Both the position numbers and the translations under genes were made by a program. This document shows, in pieces, positions 55,701 through 62,681 of a DNA stretch of 64,000 nt. The stretch is from an uncultured Bacilli bacterium (GTDB taxonomy: Bacteria > Bacillota_I > Bacilli_A > RF39 > UBA660): positions 1-64,000 of the forward strand of contig CAJTUT010000003.1 in assembly GCA_910579455.1 (NCBI GenBank). The letters are read 5' to 3'. Position 1 is the stretch's first letter. Every line of letters starts with the position of its first letter. The notes below the pieces were generated by a model. That model made no database searches. It was not told the DNA's origin and saw nothing but the letters and a program-made list of their open reading frames with translations.

Positions 55701-55882
55701 ATCATGTGGTGAAGTCCTGGATACCCATTTGCAGTGGCAGGTCCATCATAAAAAACAAAATTACTACTATTTTTTCTATTTTCAATCGTCTGATTCAAAA
55801 TATTGTAAACTCCATTCCAGCTATCTAAAATACCTTTTTCAATTTCATTTATTTTACCATTTTTTAGTTTTTCAAATCTCAC
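52796..55882 (-). CDS. ileS: Isoleucyl-tRNA synthetase, IleS2 type, with swapped HIGH signature
   Basis: The 1028-residue class I synthetase has TANGYPGLHHMMAK at the HIGH position (residues 56-59, GLHH), KMSKS late (KFGKKMSKSKG), an editing domain in between (TTTPWTL), and a long C-terminal anticodon-binding region without a zinc-finger. Size and C-terminus mark the eukaryote-like IleS2 group. The HIGH motif normally reads HxGH; here the first and third positions are exchanged. The gene is under an isoleucine T-box through the exchanger gene upstream (20 bases). It charges tRNA-Ile. Confidence 0.95.
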   Translation of the reverse strand: MRFEKLKNGKINEIEKGILDSWNGVYNILNQTIENRKNSSNFVFYDGPATANGYPGLHHMMAKFLKDSFCKYQTMRGHKVLRKVGWDTHGLPVELQVEKELGFSGKGDIEKYGVEKFNQECRNIVWKNEEAFTDLTEQMGQFIDLKHPYVTYDNDYIETEWWILQKFFEEGLFYEGSKILPYCPRCGTGLASHEVAQGYEEVIANTVIVPFKKKDEDCFFLVWTTTPWTLSSNVALCVNPKEKYVKVRSKDHQFILAKALLFNVLGEEVEILEEYLGKDLEYMEYEQLIPDFSVNKKAFFVTLADYVTMEDGTGIVHIAPAFGEDDAKVGKEYNLPYLNPVGEDGKYLEGTWSGTFVFDADIEVIKYLKENDKLFKKQKVTHQYPHCWRCHTPLIYYSKPSFYIETTKLKDKIIKANQSVLWHPSFVGEKRFGNWLENMKDWAISRNRYWGTPLPLWRCSCGHDEMIGSRKELIEKSIEKIDETIDLHRPYVDDIHITCKECGKTMSRVSDVIDCWFDSGSMPFAQYHYPFENQKLWEEQFPADFIAEGIDQTRGWFYTLLVISVFLTGKSPYKNVLVNDMLLDKFGKKMSKSKGNIVEPFTTIEEFGADTVRFYLPYVSPVWTPLRFDKEGLKEIYSKYISTLKNAYSFFEMYANADSIDPREYDIEVEKRELIDKWLLSKLNRLVKIVVEGYEEYDLNKVVKAIIPFLNDDLSNWYIRSNRRRFWDSELTESKKAVYLTTYEVLVILCKLTAPITPYISEEIYQKLTGEKSVHLSSFPDVEESLINERIEEKMDLVRDVCRLGRDARETANIKVRQPIHEVILSSDVKEIIGNLDSIIKEELNVKQIIYQEDMTSYLTYSLKPNFKVLGKQLGPKIKQLQEELKKLTSEEAFSVSKSPLTILLDGEDFTLDCMNTITSTIVKEGYVASNDTKTCVVLDTNLDEDLILEGLAREFVRTIQSIRKDKDFVITDHIHVFYDGDEKIDQVVEKYQDYIMGETLANGLIKKESSNRYLLNEVEVFINVEKI

Positions 55883-55903
55883 TTTAATTCCTTCTTTCTT
55901 TCC

Positions 55904-56863
55904 CTATTTAATAAATAAAAATAAGTAATAAATTAAAAACATGATAAGAAATGTAATTCCTTCTTTTCTACTAATTTTATAATCCCTAAAACAAAAGATA
56001 AAGAGCATTAATGTAGCGATAAATAAAGCAAGTAAATCAATATAAGTAAACCCAACTGATGCAATTCCTCCAAATAAGGCGATTGGTAAACCAATCACAA
56101 TTCCAATATTAAAAATATTACTTCCTACGACATTTCCAATAGCAATATCATACTCCTTCTTTTTTGTTGCAACAACACTAGTTACTAACTCTGGAAGACT
56201 AGTTCCTAATGCAATAATTGTAAGAGAAATTACTCTTTCACTAACTCCTAATATTTTTGCAATAGAACTAGCAGAATCTACTACTGCATTGCTTCCCAAA
56301 ATCAAACAAACAATACCTACTACTGTAAATGACATTGACTTTGCAATTCCATATTTAGGTTTTTCGTCATCAATAGTAGATGATGTTTTATTTCTCATAA
56401 TAGTAAACAAGTAATAAATAAAGATAGAGAAAAACAATAAAATAGTGATTCCGTCTGATCTAGTTAATAAATTAGTTTTAGTATTAGTCAACCATTTATC
56501 ACTAATTAATACAATGAATAAAGTAGTAATTAAAATGGTAATAGGTAATTCTTTCTTTACCGTTGAATTTTTAACTGTTAATGAATGAATACAACTAGAA
56601 ACCCCTAGAATTAGTAAAATATTTAGAATATTACTTCCTATCACATTTCCAAGTAAGATATCAGTATTTCCACTAATAATTGATTTAATAGAAACCGCAA
56701 ACTCTGGTGCACTTGTACCAAAAGAAACAATAGTAAGAGCAATTAACATCTTGGATATATGAAAATTTTGAGCTAAAGAGGAAGCTGCATCGACAAACAG
56801 ATCCGCTCCTTTTACTAAAATAATAAACCCCATCACTAAAATTAATATTTGTAAGACAATCAT
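55904..56863 (-). CDS. CaCA-family cation (Ca2+/Na+ or H+) exchanger
   Basis: Two inverted repeats of about 150 residues, each with ALTIVSFGTSAPEFAVSI and LTIIALGTSLPELVTSV (alpha-1 and alpha-2 motifs) and GNVIGSNILNI or GNVVGSNIFNI, define the YrbG-type calcium/cation antiporter family. Ten helices. Length 319. It would expel Ca2+ or take up Na+ across the membrane. The ATG giving MIVLQ follows GAGGGAGG. It is the first gene after the isoleucine T-box and only about 20 bases ahead of ileS, an unusual arrangement. Confidence 0.88.
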   Translation of the reverse strand: MIVLQILILVMGFIILVKGADLFVDAASSLAQNFHISKMLIALTIVSFGTSAPEFAVSIKSIISGNTDILLGNVIGSNILNILLILGVSSCIHSLTVKNSTVKKELPITILITTLFIVLISDKWLTNTKTNLLTRSDGITILLFFSIFIYYLFTIMRNKTSSTIDDEKPKYGIAKSMSFTVVGIVCLILGSNAVVDSASSIAKILGVSERVISLTIIALGTSLPELVTSVVATKKKEYDIAIGNVVGSNIFNIGIVIGLPIALFGGIASVGFTYIDLLALFIATLMLFIFCFRDYKISRKEGITFLIMFLIYYLFLFIK

Positions 56864-56881
56864 ATTTTCCTCCCTCATAAT

Positions 56882-57101
56882 AAAAACTCTTCCTCCCTAT
56901 AAGGACGAAGAGTTTCCGTGGTACCACCTTACTTTATAGCTTTGCTATACACTTCAATTCACTTAACGCGTGAAATCTCGTTTTTAGTTTATCCCTAAAA
57001 CGCACTTGAAAGTGATCTAAATAGTATATTCTAACTTCTTTTCACCAAACAGAAGCTCTCTATATAGAATAATAATATTCCGTCTTTCGCACTTGCTTTT
57101 C
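56882..57101 (-). promoter_or_regulatory. T-box leader, isoleucine specific
   Basis: On the minus strand the leader has a base stem pairing GAAAG with CTTTC, then the specifier ATC (fwd 57014-57016) in the 3' side of the loop next to that stem, an upper stem with GAGAG and TTGGTGAAA elements, a long middle region, and the T-box AAGGTGGTACCACGG (fwd 56916-56930). It ends in an antitermination/terminator switch: ACTCTTC and GAAGAGTT with a T run. The ATC codon indicates that uncharged tRNA-Ile relieves termination of the exchanger and ileS genes. Confidence 0.85.
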
Positions 57102-57107
57102 TTGATT

Positions 57108-57136
57108 AATATAACACATTCTTATTTAAAAAACAA
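57108..57136 (-). promoter_or_regulatory. Promoter of the T-box operon
   Basis: Read on the minus strand, TTGTTT (fwd 57131-57136) and TATATT (fwd 57108-57113) are separated by 17 bases, just upstream of the leader. Start would fall about seven bases downstream. Confidence 0.55.
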
Positions 57137-57152
57137 GATAATTTGTTAGTAT

Positions 57153-57193
57153 ATAAAAAGTAGAATTTTCTATTACACATTTCTCATTCTACT
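57153..57193 (-). terminator. Intrinsic terminator of divIVA
   Basis: AGTAGAAT near the stop of divIVA pairs with ATTCTACT, followed on the minus strand by a T run. The loop is long (about 19 bases) but contains a partial inner pairing. Confidence 0.65.
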
Positions 57194-57620
57194 CTAAATT
57201 TAGTACTTCTATTTCCTCTACCACTGCCATTTGTTGTTCGATAATTAGTTTTAACTTTCTTTTTAATACTTTAATATTATATTCTAACGTATCCGCTTTC
57301 ACTTCAATTTTCTCCGCTTTTAATAACGCCTCATTCACAATTCTACTAGAATTACTTTTAGCATCTGCTATTAATATATTAGCCTCTTCTCTAGCCATTC
57401 TCTTTATATTATCCCCTGCTACCTCAGCTCTCATAACCGCATCTTTTAATGAATTTTCCATTTTTCTATAATGATCCAATTCTTCTTTCAATTTCCCTAT
57501 TTCTACTTTTTGTTCCTTGCATTTTTTGATAATACCTTCTGTTTGAGTAATTACATCATTCACAAAGTCATTGACCTCTTTACGATTATATCCATTGGCT
57601 TCATAACTGAATTTTTCCAT
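57189..57620 (-). CDS. divIVA: DivIVA-family cell division protein
   Basis: The N-terminus KFSYEANGYNRKEVNDFV matches the membrane-curvature-binding DivIVA/GpsB domain, followed by a long coiled coil (about residues 30-140). It binds negatively curved membrane at poles and septum and organises division or, in sporulation, polar chromosome placement. 143 residues. The start ATG follows GAGGTGA. Located downstream of sepF, as in the ylmEFGH-divIVA-ileS cluster, though here the ylmG/H genes are absent and ileS is split off by a T-box. Confidence 0.9.
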   Translation of the reverse strand: MEKFSYEANGYNRKEVNDFVNDVITQTEGIIKKCKEQKVEIGKLKEELDHYRKMENSLKDAVMRAEVAGDNIKRMAREEANILIADAKSNSSRIVNEALLKAEKIEVKADTLEYNIKVLKRKLKLIIEQQMAVVEEIEVLNLE

Positions 57621-57656
57621 CGATCTCACCTCAGAATATATTTTTAGATATCAAAA

Positions 57657-58088
57657 CTACCAATTAAATTCGTCATCCTCATCTTTTTCTTTTTTACTAC
57701 CTCTAGTCGACTTTGTAGGTGCATTATCATCACTAATTTTGCCCTCTACATTAACAGTATTCGGAGTACATAAAAATATTCCTCCACCTAATTTTTGTAA
57801 ATCTCCATTAATTGCATATAATGTACCACTTAAAAAATCTACAATTCTTTTTGCCTGATCAGGAGTTACACGTTTTAAATTTACAACGACTGCACTACGA
57901 GCTTTTAAATAATCAGCAATCTGTTGTGACTCTGAATAAGCACGTGGTTCTAGCAACATCATCTTTGAACCAGCCATACCATTTTCATCCTGATAAACCT
58001 CTCTGGTTTTTGTATAATACTCCTCTTCTTCTGCTGCTTCTACAGCCTCTTCTGTACCAAATAAATTTTTTAATTTATCCAATGCCAT
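57657..58088 (-). CDS. sepF: SepF-type cell division protein
   Basis: The N-terminal amphipathic helix ALDKLKNLFGTEEA is the membrane-binding part. After a linker of acidic residues, PRAYSESQQIADYLKARSAV and RIVDFLSGTLYAINGDLQKL, LGGGIFLCTPNTVNV make the FtsZ-binding SepF domain. SepF bundles FtsZ and helps anchor the Z-ring. 143 residues. The ATG follows GGAGG; upstream codons in the ORF are not used. Confidence 0.92.
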   Translation of the reverse strand: MALDKLKNLFGTEEAVEAAEEEEYYTKTREVYQDENGMAGSKMMLLEPRAYSESQQIADYLKARSAVVVNLKRVTPDQAKRIVDFLSGTLYAINGDLQKLGGGIFLCTPNTVNVEGKISDDNAPTKSTRGSKKEKDEDDEFNW

Positions 58089-58169
58089 ACTTAATCCTCC
58101 AATGTAATATTTTATAACTCTATTATTATTGTAACACATTTTAGCTTAAAAAACTATCTTTTTTTTACT

Positions 58170-59939
58170 TTATTGGTACCAAATAGTTTCTAAGTCCACA
58201 TTATTACTATTAGGTGCTGGATTTGGGAATTCAACATGCATTACAACAGGAACCTTAAAAGCACTTCCAAAGGCAATGCAATTCCCAGGCTGAAGGCCTT
58301 TTAATTGTTGTACAATTTCGATAGATATATTAGGAACCATTTCCCTTATATAATTAAGATCCTTAGGATGCCTAGTTCTTAAAACAATGAAATTGGAGCA
58401 CTGTGAAATAACAGTATCCGAAAGTTCTGATGGTCTTTGCGTAATAACACCTAAGAACACTCCATATTTACGGCCTTCTTTAGTAATCCTTTCAAAAATG
58501 TTATAACCAATAATATCAATATCTCTATCCCTCTGGATATACCTATGAGCCTCCTCAACAATGATGTGAAAAGGAGAATTCCCTCGATTATTATTTTCTA
58601 CGGATAAAGAAAAAACCATTTTAGAAATAATTTTAGTAATGACTTTCGCCATTCTATCATCCACATAATTAATATTGAAATTAACTATTTGTGCTTTATT
58701 ATTAGTCAACTTATCCGTAAAAAGAATCCTAACATAATCATTTCTATTGATATATTCATCATATTCAAAATAAACTCTTGACTCACTATCGGCCAAAGCA
58801 TGTAATCTAACACTTAATACATTAGCTAAATCATAAACTTTTTCACTTTTAAGAATCCCCTCAGAAATCAATGCAAAATCCATAGCTTCCTCTAAATCTT
58901 TTAATGTATAAAAACATTCACTACTAGTTTTTTCATTTGATATAGTATTATCATGGTTAATAAAACTTCTAACAAATTCTGTAACTAACTCTATTTCTTG
59001 GAATTTTCCTGATTTATCAATAAATAAACATTGCTTTAGAGTTCTAACATATCCAGGCTGTATAATTTGTGTTTCAAGATTTAACTCATTTGTATGAAAT
59101 TTGGTTAAAATAGCGACAATTTGATCTCTAATTTTAGTAGATGTTTGCCCACTTAAAAGAATATCCTCCAAAGCTCTAGCAATAATATCATTTTTATTTT
59201 TGATTGCCTCTTCATTATCTCCTACCAAAATAGGAACCAGTTTTAGAGTTTTTTCTATAATTGGTAATTGATTGGGTGTTGTAACATCTAAAAGGAGAGC
59301 TAAATCATCAACATCTAATAACCATAAGGGAATTTTTATAATATCTGTATCTGCATATTTAGTATTCGTAGTATACGTTTTATATGAAATACTCGGGTTA
59401 TATTGCCTTAAGGAGGCAAAAGCGTTTGTGTATTCCCCATAAGCATCAAATATTAAAATACTGGATTTTAATGGAGGTTTCGAATTTGATAGAAATAGTT
59501 TTTGAAAAATACTAGCAACAGTACAACTTTTTCCGGAACCACTATTACCTAGTATAGCAAAATGATTACTAAATAATTCATTTATACTCACATTAATTCG
59601 ATAATTTTGATATACATTGGAAAAACCAATAAAAGTTTCTCCAATATTTTGTTGTTGCTTTCCTAACATTAATTCCAACTCTTCTAAAGATATAATTCTA
59701 ACTTTAGACTTAAAGGAAGGTTTAATTGAAATTCCTGGTAAAAATTTATTGTCCTTTATTTCCCCTACTATATTAATAGACATTTTTTCTTGATTTACAT
59801 TAACAATTTCTCCTACTATTTTTTTTGAGTCATCTTCCAAAATAACATGAAGGTTAATCAAATTGGTTTGATTATTAATATCGATATCTAGTTTTATTAT
59901 AATTTGATTTTCAACAATTTCAATAATTCTTCCTAACAT
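58170..59939 (-). CDS. HerA-like (DUF87) DNA translocase ATPase
   Basis: An N-terminal HAS-like barrel (residues 1-90) precedes AILGNSGSGKS (131-138, Walker A) and the FHIIVEEAHRYI Walker B, with KYGVFLGVITQRPSEL as the arginine-finger sensor region. This is the HerA/VirB4-type hexameric translocase family. In archaea it works with NurA in resection, and in bacteria similar proteins pair with nucleases or SIR2 in anti-phage systems. 589 residues. It sits 115 bases head-to-head with a MvaI/BcnI-type endonuclease gene. It is possible that the two act together, but this is not shown. Confidence 0.85.
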   Translation of the reverse strand: MLGRIIEIVENQIIIKLDIDINNQTNLINLHVILEDDSKKIVGEIVNVNQEKMSINIVGEIKDNKFLPGISIKPSFKSKVRIISLEELELMLGKQQQNIGETFIGFSNVYQNYRINVSINELFSNHFAILGNSGSGKSCTVASIFQKLFLSNSKPPLKSSILIFDAYGEYTNAFASLRQYNPSISYKTYTTNTKYADTDIIKIPLWLLDVDDLALLLDVTTPNQLPIIEKTLKLVPILVGDNEEAIKNKNDIIARALEDILLSGQTSTKIRDQIVAILTKFHTNELNLETQIIQPGYVRTLKQCLFIDKSGKFQEIELVTEFVRSFINHDNTISNEKTSSECFYTLKDLEEAMDFALISEGILKSEKVYDLANVLSVRLHALADSESRVYFEYDEYINRNDYVRILFTDKLTNNKAQIVNFNINYVDDRMAKVITKIISKMVFSLSVENNNRGNSPFHIIVEEAHRYIQRDRDIDIIGYNIFERITKEGRKYGVFLGVITQRPSELSDTVISQCSNFIVLRTRHPKDLNYIREMVPNISIEIVQQLKGLQPGNCIAFGSAFKVPVVMHVEFPNPAPNSNNVDLETIWYQ

Positions 59940-60053
59940 ATCATGACACCCTCTTATTCTAAAAAAATTATACCATGAATTATCATAAAAAAAAAGTTAT
60001 TTTAAGGAAAAAATAGTTGAAAAAACAATAATACATATGAGGTAAAATAATAT

Positions 60054-60788
60054 ATGAAAGAATTTAGTAATCTAAAGCAAGAATTAGAAAGTATTAAAAA
60101 AATGGGATGGATTAAATGTGATCAAAAAAACATAGGTGAAGTAGGATTAAAATTGGAAAAACTACTAAACAAAAATCCAGGTAACTTTGAAATACCAGAC
60201 TACGATAATATAGAAATTAAAACGAAATCGTCATTAACGAAAAAATTAGTCACATTATTTAATGCAGCACCTGATAGTTATCTATTTGAAATAAAAAGAC
60301 TACATGGATTATATGGATATCCCCATAGTAAAATGAGACAATATAAGGTATTAAATAATATCGTATCTTGTAGTAGAAGAACTTATATTTATAATGGAAT
60401 ATTCTTTAGTTTGAAAGTACTTTGGAATAAAAGAATGATTAATCTAATTGTAACTAACAGGCAAGGAGAAGTTATTGATAATTTAACATCTTGGTCTTTT
60501 GATATGATAGAAGAAAAATTAAATAGAAAAATCAAATATCTATGCTATGTAGAAGTAAATAAATATTATGAAAAAGAGCAAATGTATATAAAGTATAGTA
60601 ATGATCATTATTATGTATTAAAAGGATTTGACTGTTTTATTAAATTAATTGAAAGAGGTATTATCACTATAACCTTTAAAATTGGAGTCTTTCAAACAGG
60701 AAAAAGAAAAGGTCAAATACATGATCATGGAACCAGTTTCAGCATACACGAGGATGATTTAGAACTATTATACAAAAAAGATAGTTAA
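60054..60788 (+). CDS. MvaI/BcnI-family restriction endonuclease, orphan
   Basis: The protein contains GEVGLKLEKLL (28-38), then FEIPDYDNIEIKTKS (46-60): acidic residues followed by ExK at Glu54 and Lys56, the catalytic core of MvaI/BcnI and MutH-related nucleases. LVTLFNAAP follows as in the family. 244 residues, near normal. No DNA methyltransferase is in the neighbourhood, so a MutH-like repair role or a defense role with the HerA-type gene is open. Ribosome binding site GAGGTAAAA. Codon use is like its neighbours. Confidence 0.8.
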   Translation: MKEFSNLKQELESIKKMGWIKCDQKNIGEVGLKLEKLLNKNPGNFEIPDYDNIEIKTKSSLTKKLVTLFNAAPDSYLFEIKRLHGLYGYPHSKMRQYKVLNNIVSCSRRTYIYNGIFFSLKVLWNKRMINLIVTNRQGEVIDNLTSWSFDMIEEKLNRKIKYLCYVEVNKYYEKEQMYIKYSNDHYYVLKGFDCFIKLIERGIITITFKIGVFQTGKRKGQIHDHGTSFSIHEDDLELLYKKDS

Positions 60789-60894
60789 CTATATACTATC
60801 TTCTAAATGATACACGTTTTTTACACGACTAAGTTATAACAAAAAAATGCCTCTTATATAATACAATTTCTAAATGGTGATTTGAAACAGTTCA

Positions 60895-60921
60895 CATAAA
60901 AAAAGAGCACTAGACTCTTTC
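60895..60921 (-). terminator. Terminator after the tRNA cluster
   Basis: On the minus strand GAAAGAG and CTCTTT pair around a loop, with seven T following. It lies just beyond the 3' end of tRNA-Pro and should end the tRNA operon. Confidence 0.8.
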
Positions 60922-60931
60922 AAAAACTAAA

Positions 60932-61008
60932 TGGTCGGGAAGACAGGATTTGAACCTGCAACCTCATGGTCCCAAACCACGTGCTCTACCAAGTTGAGCC
61001 ACTTCCCG
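60932..61008 (-). tRNA. tRNA-Pro (anticodon TGG)
   Basis: A cloverleaf with acceptor CGGGAAG/CTTCCCG, anticodon loop TTTGGGA, TTCAAAT T-loop and encoded CCA. It is the last tRNA of the operon, followed by a terminator. Confidence 0.93.
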
Positions 61009-61014
61009 CTATTA

Positions 61015-61091
61015 TGGTGCGCTCGAAGGGATTCGAACCCCTGACCTTTTGGTTCGTAGCCAAACACTCTATCCAGCTGAGCTACGAGCGC
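61015..61091 (-). tRNA. tRNA-Arg (anticodon ACG)
   Basis: Acceptor GCGCTCG/CGAGCGC, anticodon loop CTACGAA (A34 is expected to become inosine), T-loop TTCGAAT and encoded CCA. Confidence 0.93.
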
Positions 61092-61143
61092 ATCTCATGA
61101 TAACCAATTATTTTATCTATTAAAAATATTACTATTATTAAAG

Positions 61144-61219
61144 TGGTGGCTCCAGCGGGAATCGAACCAGCGACACAGGGATTTTCAGTCCCTTGCTCTA
61201 CCGACTGAGCTATGAAGCC
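61144..61219 (-). tRNA. tRNA-Phe (anticodon GAA)
   Basis: Acceptor GGCTTCA, anticodon loop CTGAAAA, T-loop TTCGATT, encoded CCA. 76 bases. Confidence 0.93.
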
Positions 61220-61222
61220 AAT

Positions 61223-61299
61223 TGGCGGTTCCAACGGGACTCGAACCCGCGATCTTCTGCGTGACAGGCAGACGTGTTAACCAGCTGCACCATGGAACC
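61223..61299 (-). tRNA. tRNA-Asp (anticodon GTC)
   Basis: Acceptor GGTTCCA, anticodon loop CTGTCAC, T-loop TTCGAGT, encoded CCA. Confidence 0.93.
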
Positions 61300-61303
61300 A
61301 AAT

Positions 61304-61380
61304 TGGTTGCGGGAAGAGGATTTGAACCTCTGACCTCTGGGTTATGAGCCCAACGAGCTACCGGACTGCTCTATCCCGCG
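61304..61380 (-). tRNA. Initiator tRNA-fMet (anticodon CAT)
   Basis: Anticodon loop CTCATAA flanked by a GGG/CCC pair set, and a C1-A72 mismatch at the top of the acceptor stem. Both features mark the initiator tRNA. Encoded CCA. Confidence 0.93.
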
Positions 61381-61383
61381 ATA

Positions 61384-61478
61384 TGGCGGAGGAAAAGGGA
61401 TTTGAACCACTTGCGCCACAATGTGACCTACTTCACAAAAATCGTAAAGCCCCTTTAACCAGACTTGGGTATTCCTCC
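61384..61478 (-). tRNA. Aberrant tRNA-Ser-like gene, possibly a pseudo-tRNA
   Basis: The 5' 29 bases and the 3' acceptor half match the neighbouring tRNA-Ser(TGA) except one base in the D-loop, but the anticodon arm is replaced: CTTTAC and GTGAAG pair around GATTTTT. Reading the loop gives A where U33 is invariant and TTT at the anticodon, so no serine codon fits. The T-stem AGTGG/CCCTT holds a mismatch. The long variable arm and CCA remain. It may be a dead copy or a non-canonical tRNA; I favour a dead copy. Confidence 0.5.
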
Positions 61479-61497
61479 AATTAATAGATTATAATAA

Positions 61498-61590
61498 TGG
61501 CGGAGGAAAAGGGATTCGAACCCCTGCGCCGCTTGCACGACCTTTCGGTTTTCAAGACCGACCCCTTCAACCAGACTTGGGTATTCCTCC
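61498..61590 (-). tRNA. tRNA-Ser (anticodon TGA)
   Basis: Class II tRNA with anticodon stem TCGGT/ACCGA and loop CTTGAAA, long variable arm, T-loop TTCGAAT and encoded CCA. 93 bases. Confidence 0.93.
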
Positions 61591-61596
61591 ATCAGA

Positions 61597-61685
61597 TGGT
61601 GCCTAAGGTCGGACTTGAACCGACACGAGTGTTGAAGCTCGCAGGATTTTAAGTCCTGTGCGTCTACCTATTCCGCCACTCAGGC
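61597..61685 (-). tRNA. tRNA-Leu (anticodon TAA)
   Basis: Class II tRNA, acceptor GCCTGAG/CTTAGGC, anticodon loop CTTAAAA, variable arm GAGCTTCAACACTC, encoded CCA. Confidence 0.92.
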
Positions 61686-61688
61686 ACA

Positions 61689-61764
61689 TGGTGACCTGTA
61701 TGAGATTCGAACTCATGACCCTTTGATTAAAAGTCAAATGCTCTACCGACTGAGCTAACAGATC
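61689..61764 (-). tRNA. tRNA-Lys (anticodon TTT)
   Basis: Acceptor GATCTGT/ACAGGTC with one G-T pair, anticodon loop CTTTTAA, T-loop TTCGAAT, encoded CCA. Confidence 0.93.
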
Positions 61765-61778
61765 ATTTCAATAAAATA

Positions 61779-61853
61779 TGGCTGCCTCGGTTAGATTCGA
61801 ACTAACGCATGTCAGAGTCAAAGTCTGATGCCTTACCACTTGGCTACGAGGCA
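61779..61853 (-). tRNA. tRNA-Gln (anticodon TTG)
   Basis: Acceptor TGCCTCG/CGAGGCA, anticodon loop CTTTGAC, T-loop TTCGAAT, discriminator G, encoded CCA. Confidence 0.92.
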
Positions 61854-61860
61854 ATCCTAA

Positions 61861-61945
61861 TGGTGGAGAGAGATGGATTCGAACCATCGAACTCAATGAG
61901 AACAGATTTACAGTCTGTCGCGTTTAGCCTCTTCGCTACCTCTCC
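61861..61945 (-). tRNA. tRNA-Tyr (anticodon GTA)
   Basis: Class II bacterial tRNA-Tyr with anticodon loop CTGTAAA, long variable arm, T-loop TTCGAAT, encoded CCA. 85 bases. Confidence 0.93.
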
Positions 61946-61953
61946 AAAAAAAA

Positions 61954-62029
61954 TGGTGCCGAAACCAGGACTTGAACCCGGAACCTACTGATTACAAATC
62001 AGTTGCTCTACCAATTGAGCTATTTCGGC
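61954..62029 (-). tRNA. tRNA-Thr (anticodon TGT)
   Basis: Acceptor GCCGAAA/TTTCGGC, anticodon loop TTTGTAA, T-loop TTCAAGT, encoded CCA. Confidence 0.93.
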
Positions 62030-62038
62030 ATAAATAAA

Positions 62039-62115
62039 TGGTGGACGATATAGGACTCGAACCTATGACCCCCTGCTTGTAAGGCAGGTGCTCTAACCAA
62101 CTGAGCTAATCGTCC
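62039..62115 (-). tRNA. tRNA-Val (anticodon TAC)
   Basis: First tRNA of the operon. Acceptor GGACGAT/ATCGTCC, anticodon loop CTTACAA, T-loop TTCGAGT, encoded CCA. Confidence 0.93.
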
Positions 62116-62143
62116 ATAAACACATAAACAGTTGACAGTATCA

Positions 62144-62172
62144 AATATACCAGTTTATGCTATTTTTGTCAA
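62144..62172 (-). promoter_or_regulatory. Promoter of the tRNA operon
   Basis: On the minus strand TTGACA (fwd 62167-62172) and TATATT (fwd 62144-62149) are separated by exactly 17 bases, a near-consensus sigma-A promoter about 30 bases ahead of tRNA-Val. Confidence 0.8.
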
Positions 62173-62189
62173 TACTCATTTCAAATTTT

Positions 62190-62567
62190 TTACATTTTTT
62201 TACCTTGTTTATTAAGGATTTCTTCCGTTTTGTTTTTCATCCAAAAATCCAATTTTTTCTTCAAGGAGGAAAATCCATTTGATGTCTCTATGATTTTAGT
62301 CCTTTTTCTTCTATTTATTCTATAATCAATACCTTTTATACTTAACTTCACATGGAAGTCATTGCTATTAAAGTCAAGTATTTTAACTTTTATAGTCTCA
62401 CCTATAGTAACATAATCACGGATATTTCTAACAAAGGAATCAGAAATCTCTGAAATATGTATTAATCCACTGTAATAATTATCGAGCCCTACAAAAATAC
62501 CATATTTTTCTATACCTGTTACACATCCAGTCACTATATTACCAATTTGATACTTATCCTTCGCCAT
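62190..62567 (-). CDS. S1-domain RNA-binding protein (YugI/GSP13/CvfD-like)
   Basis: The N-terminal 75 residues are an S1 domain: IGNIVTGCVTGIEKYGIFVG, SGLIHISEIS, IGETIKVKILDF and HVKLSIKG, followed by a basic helical tail. Single S1 proteins of this size in Firmicutes (GSP13, CvfD) bind RNA and ribosomes and tune translation under stress. I chose the ATG giving MAKDKYQ with a GGACGGTG-like site; the frame is open upstream without conserved sequence. 125 residues. Confidence 0.8.
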   Translation of the reverse strand: MAKDKYQIGNIVTGCVTGIEKYGIFVGLDNYYSGLIHISEISDSFVRNIRDYVTIGETIKVKILDFNSNDFHVKLSIKGIDYRINRRKRTKIIETSNGFSSLKKKLDFWMKNKTEEILNKQGKKM

Positions 62568-62681
62568 AACACACCGTCCTGTATACATTATAACAAAAAG
62601 AGTTGACTTATTCAAGGAAAGTATTCCCAAATGTATTTACTTATGATCCATAAACTAGTATAATTCATATTGGTGATAAAT

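Noticed and set aside
58170..60788. A complete restriction-modification system
   Set aside because: An endonuclease gene is present but no methyltransferase or specificity gene lies within the window.
61809..61991. Plus-strand ORF across the tRNA cluster (60 codons)
   Set aside because: The text is the reverse complement of tRNA-Gln, tRNA-Tyr and tRNA-Thr; the GFEPS and GLEPGTY strings are a common false translation of tRNA genes.
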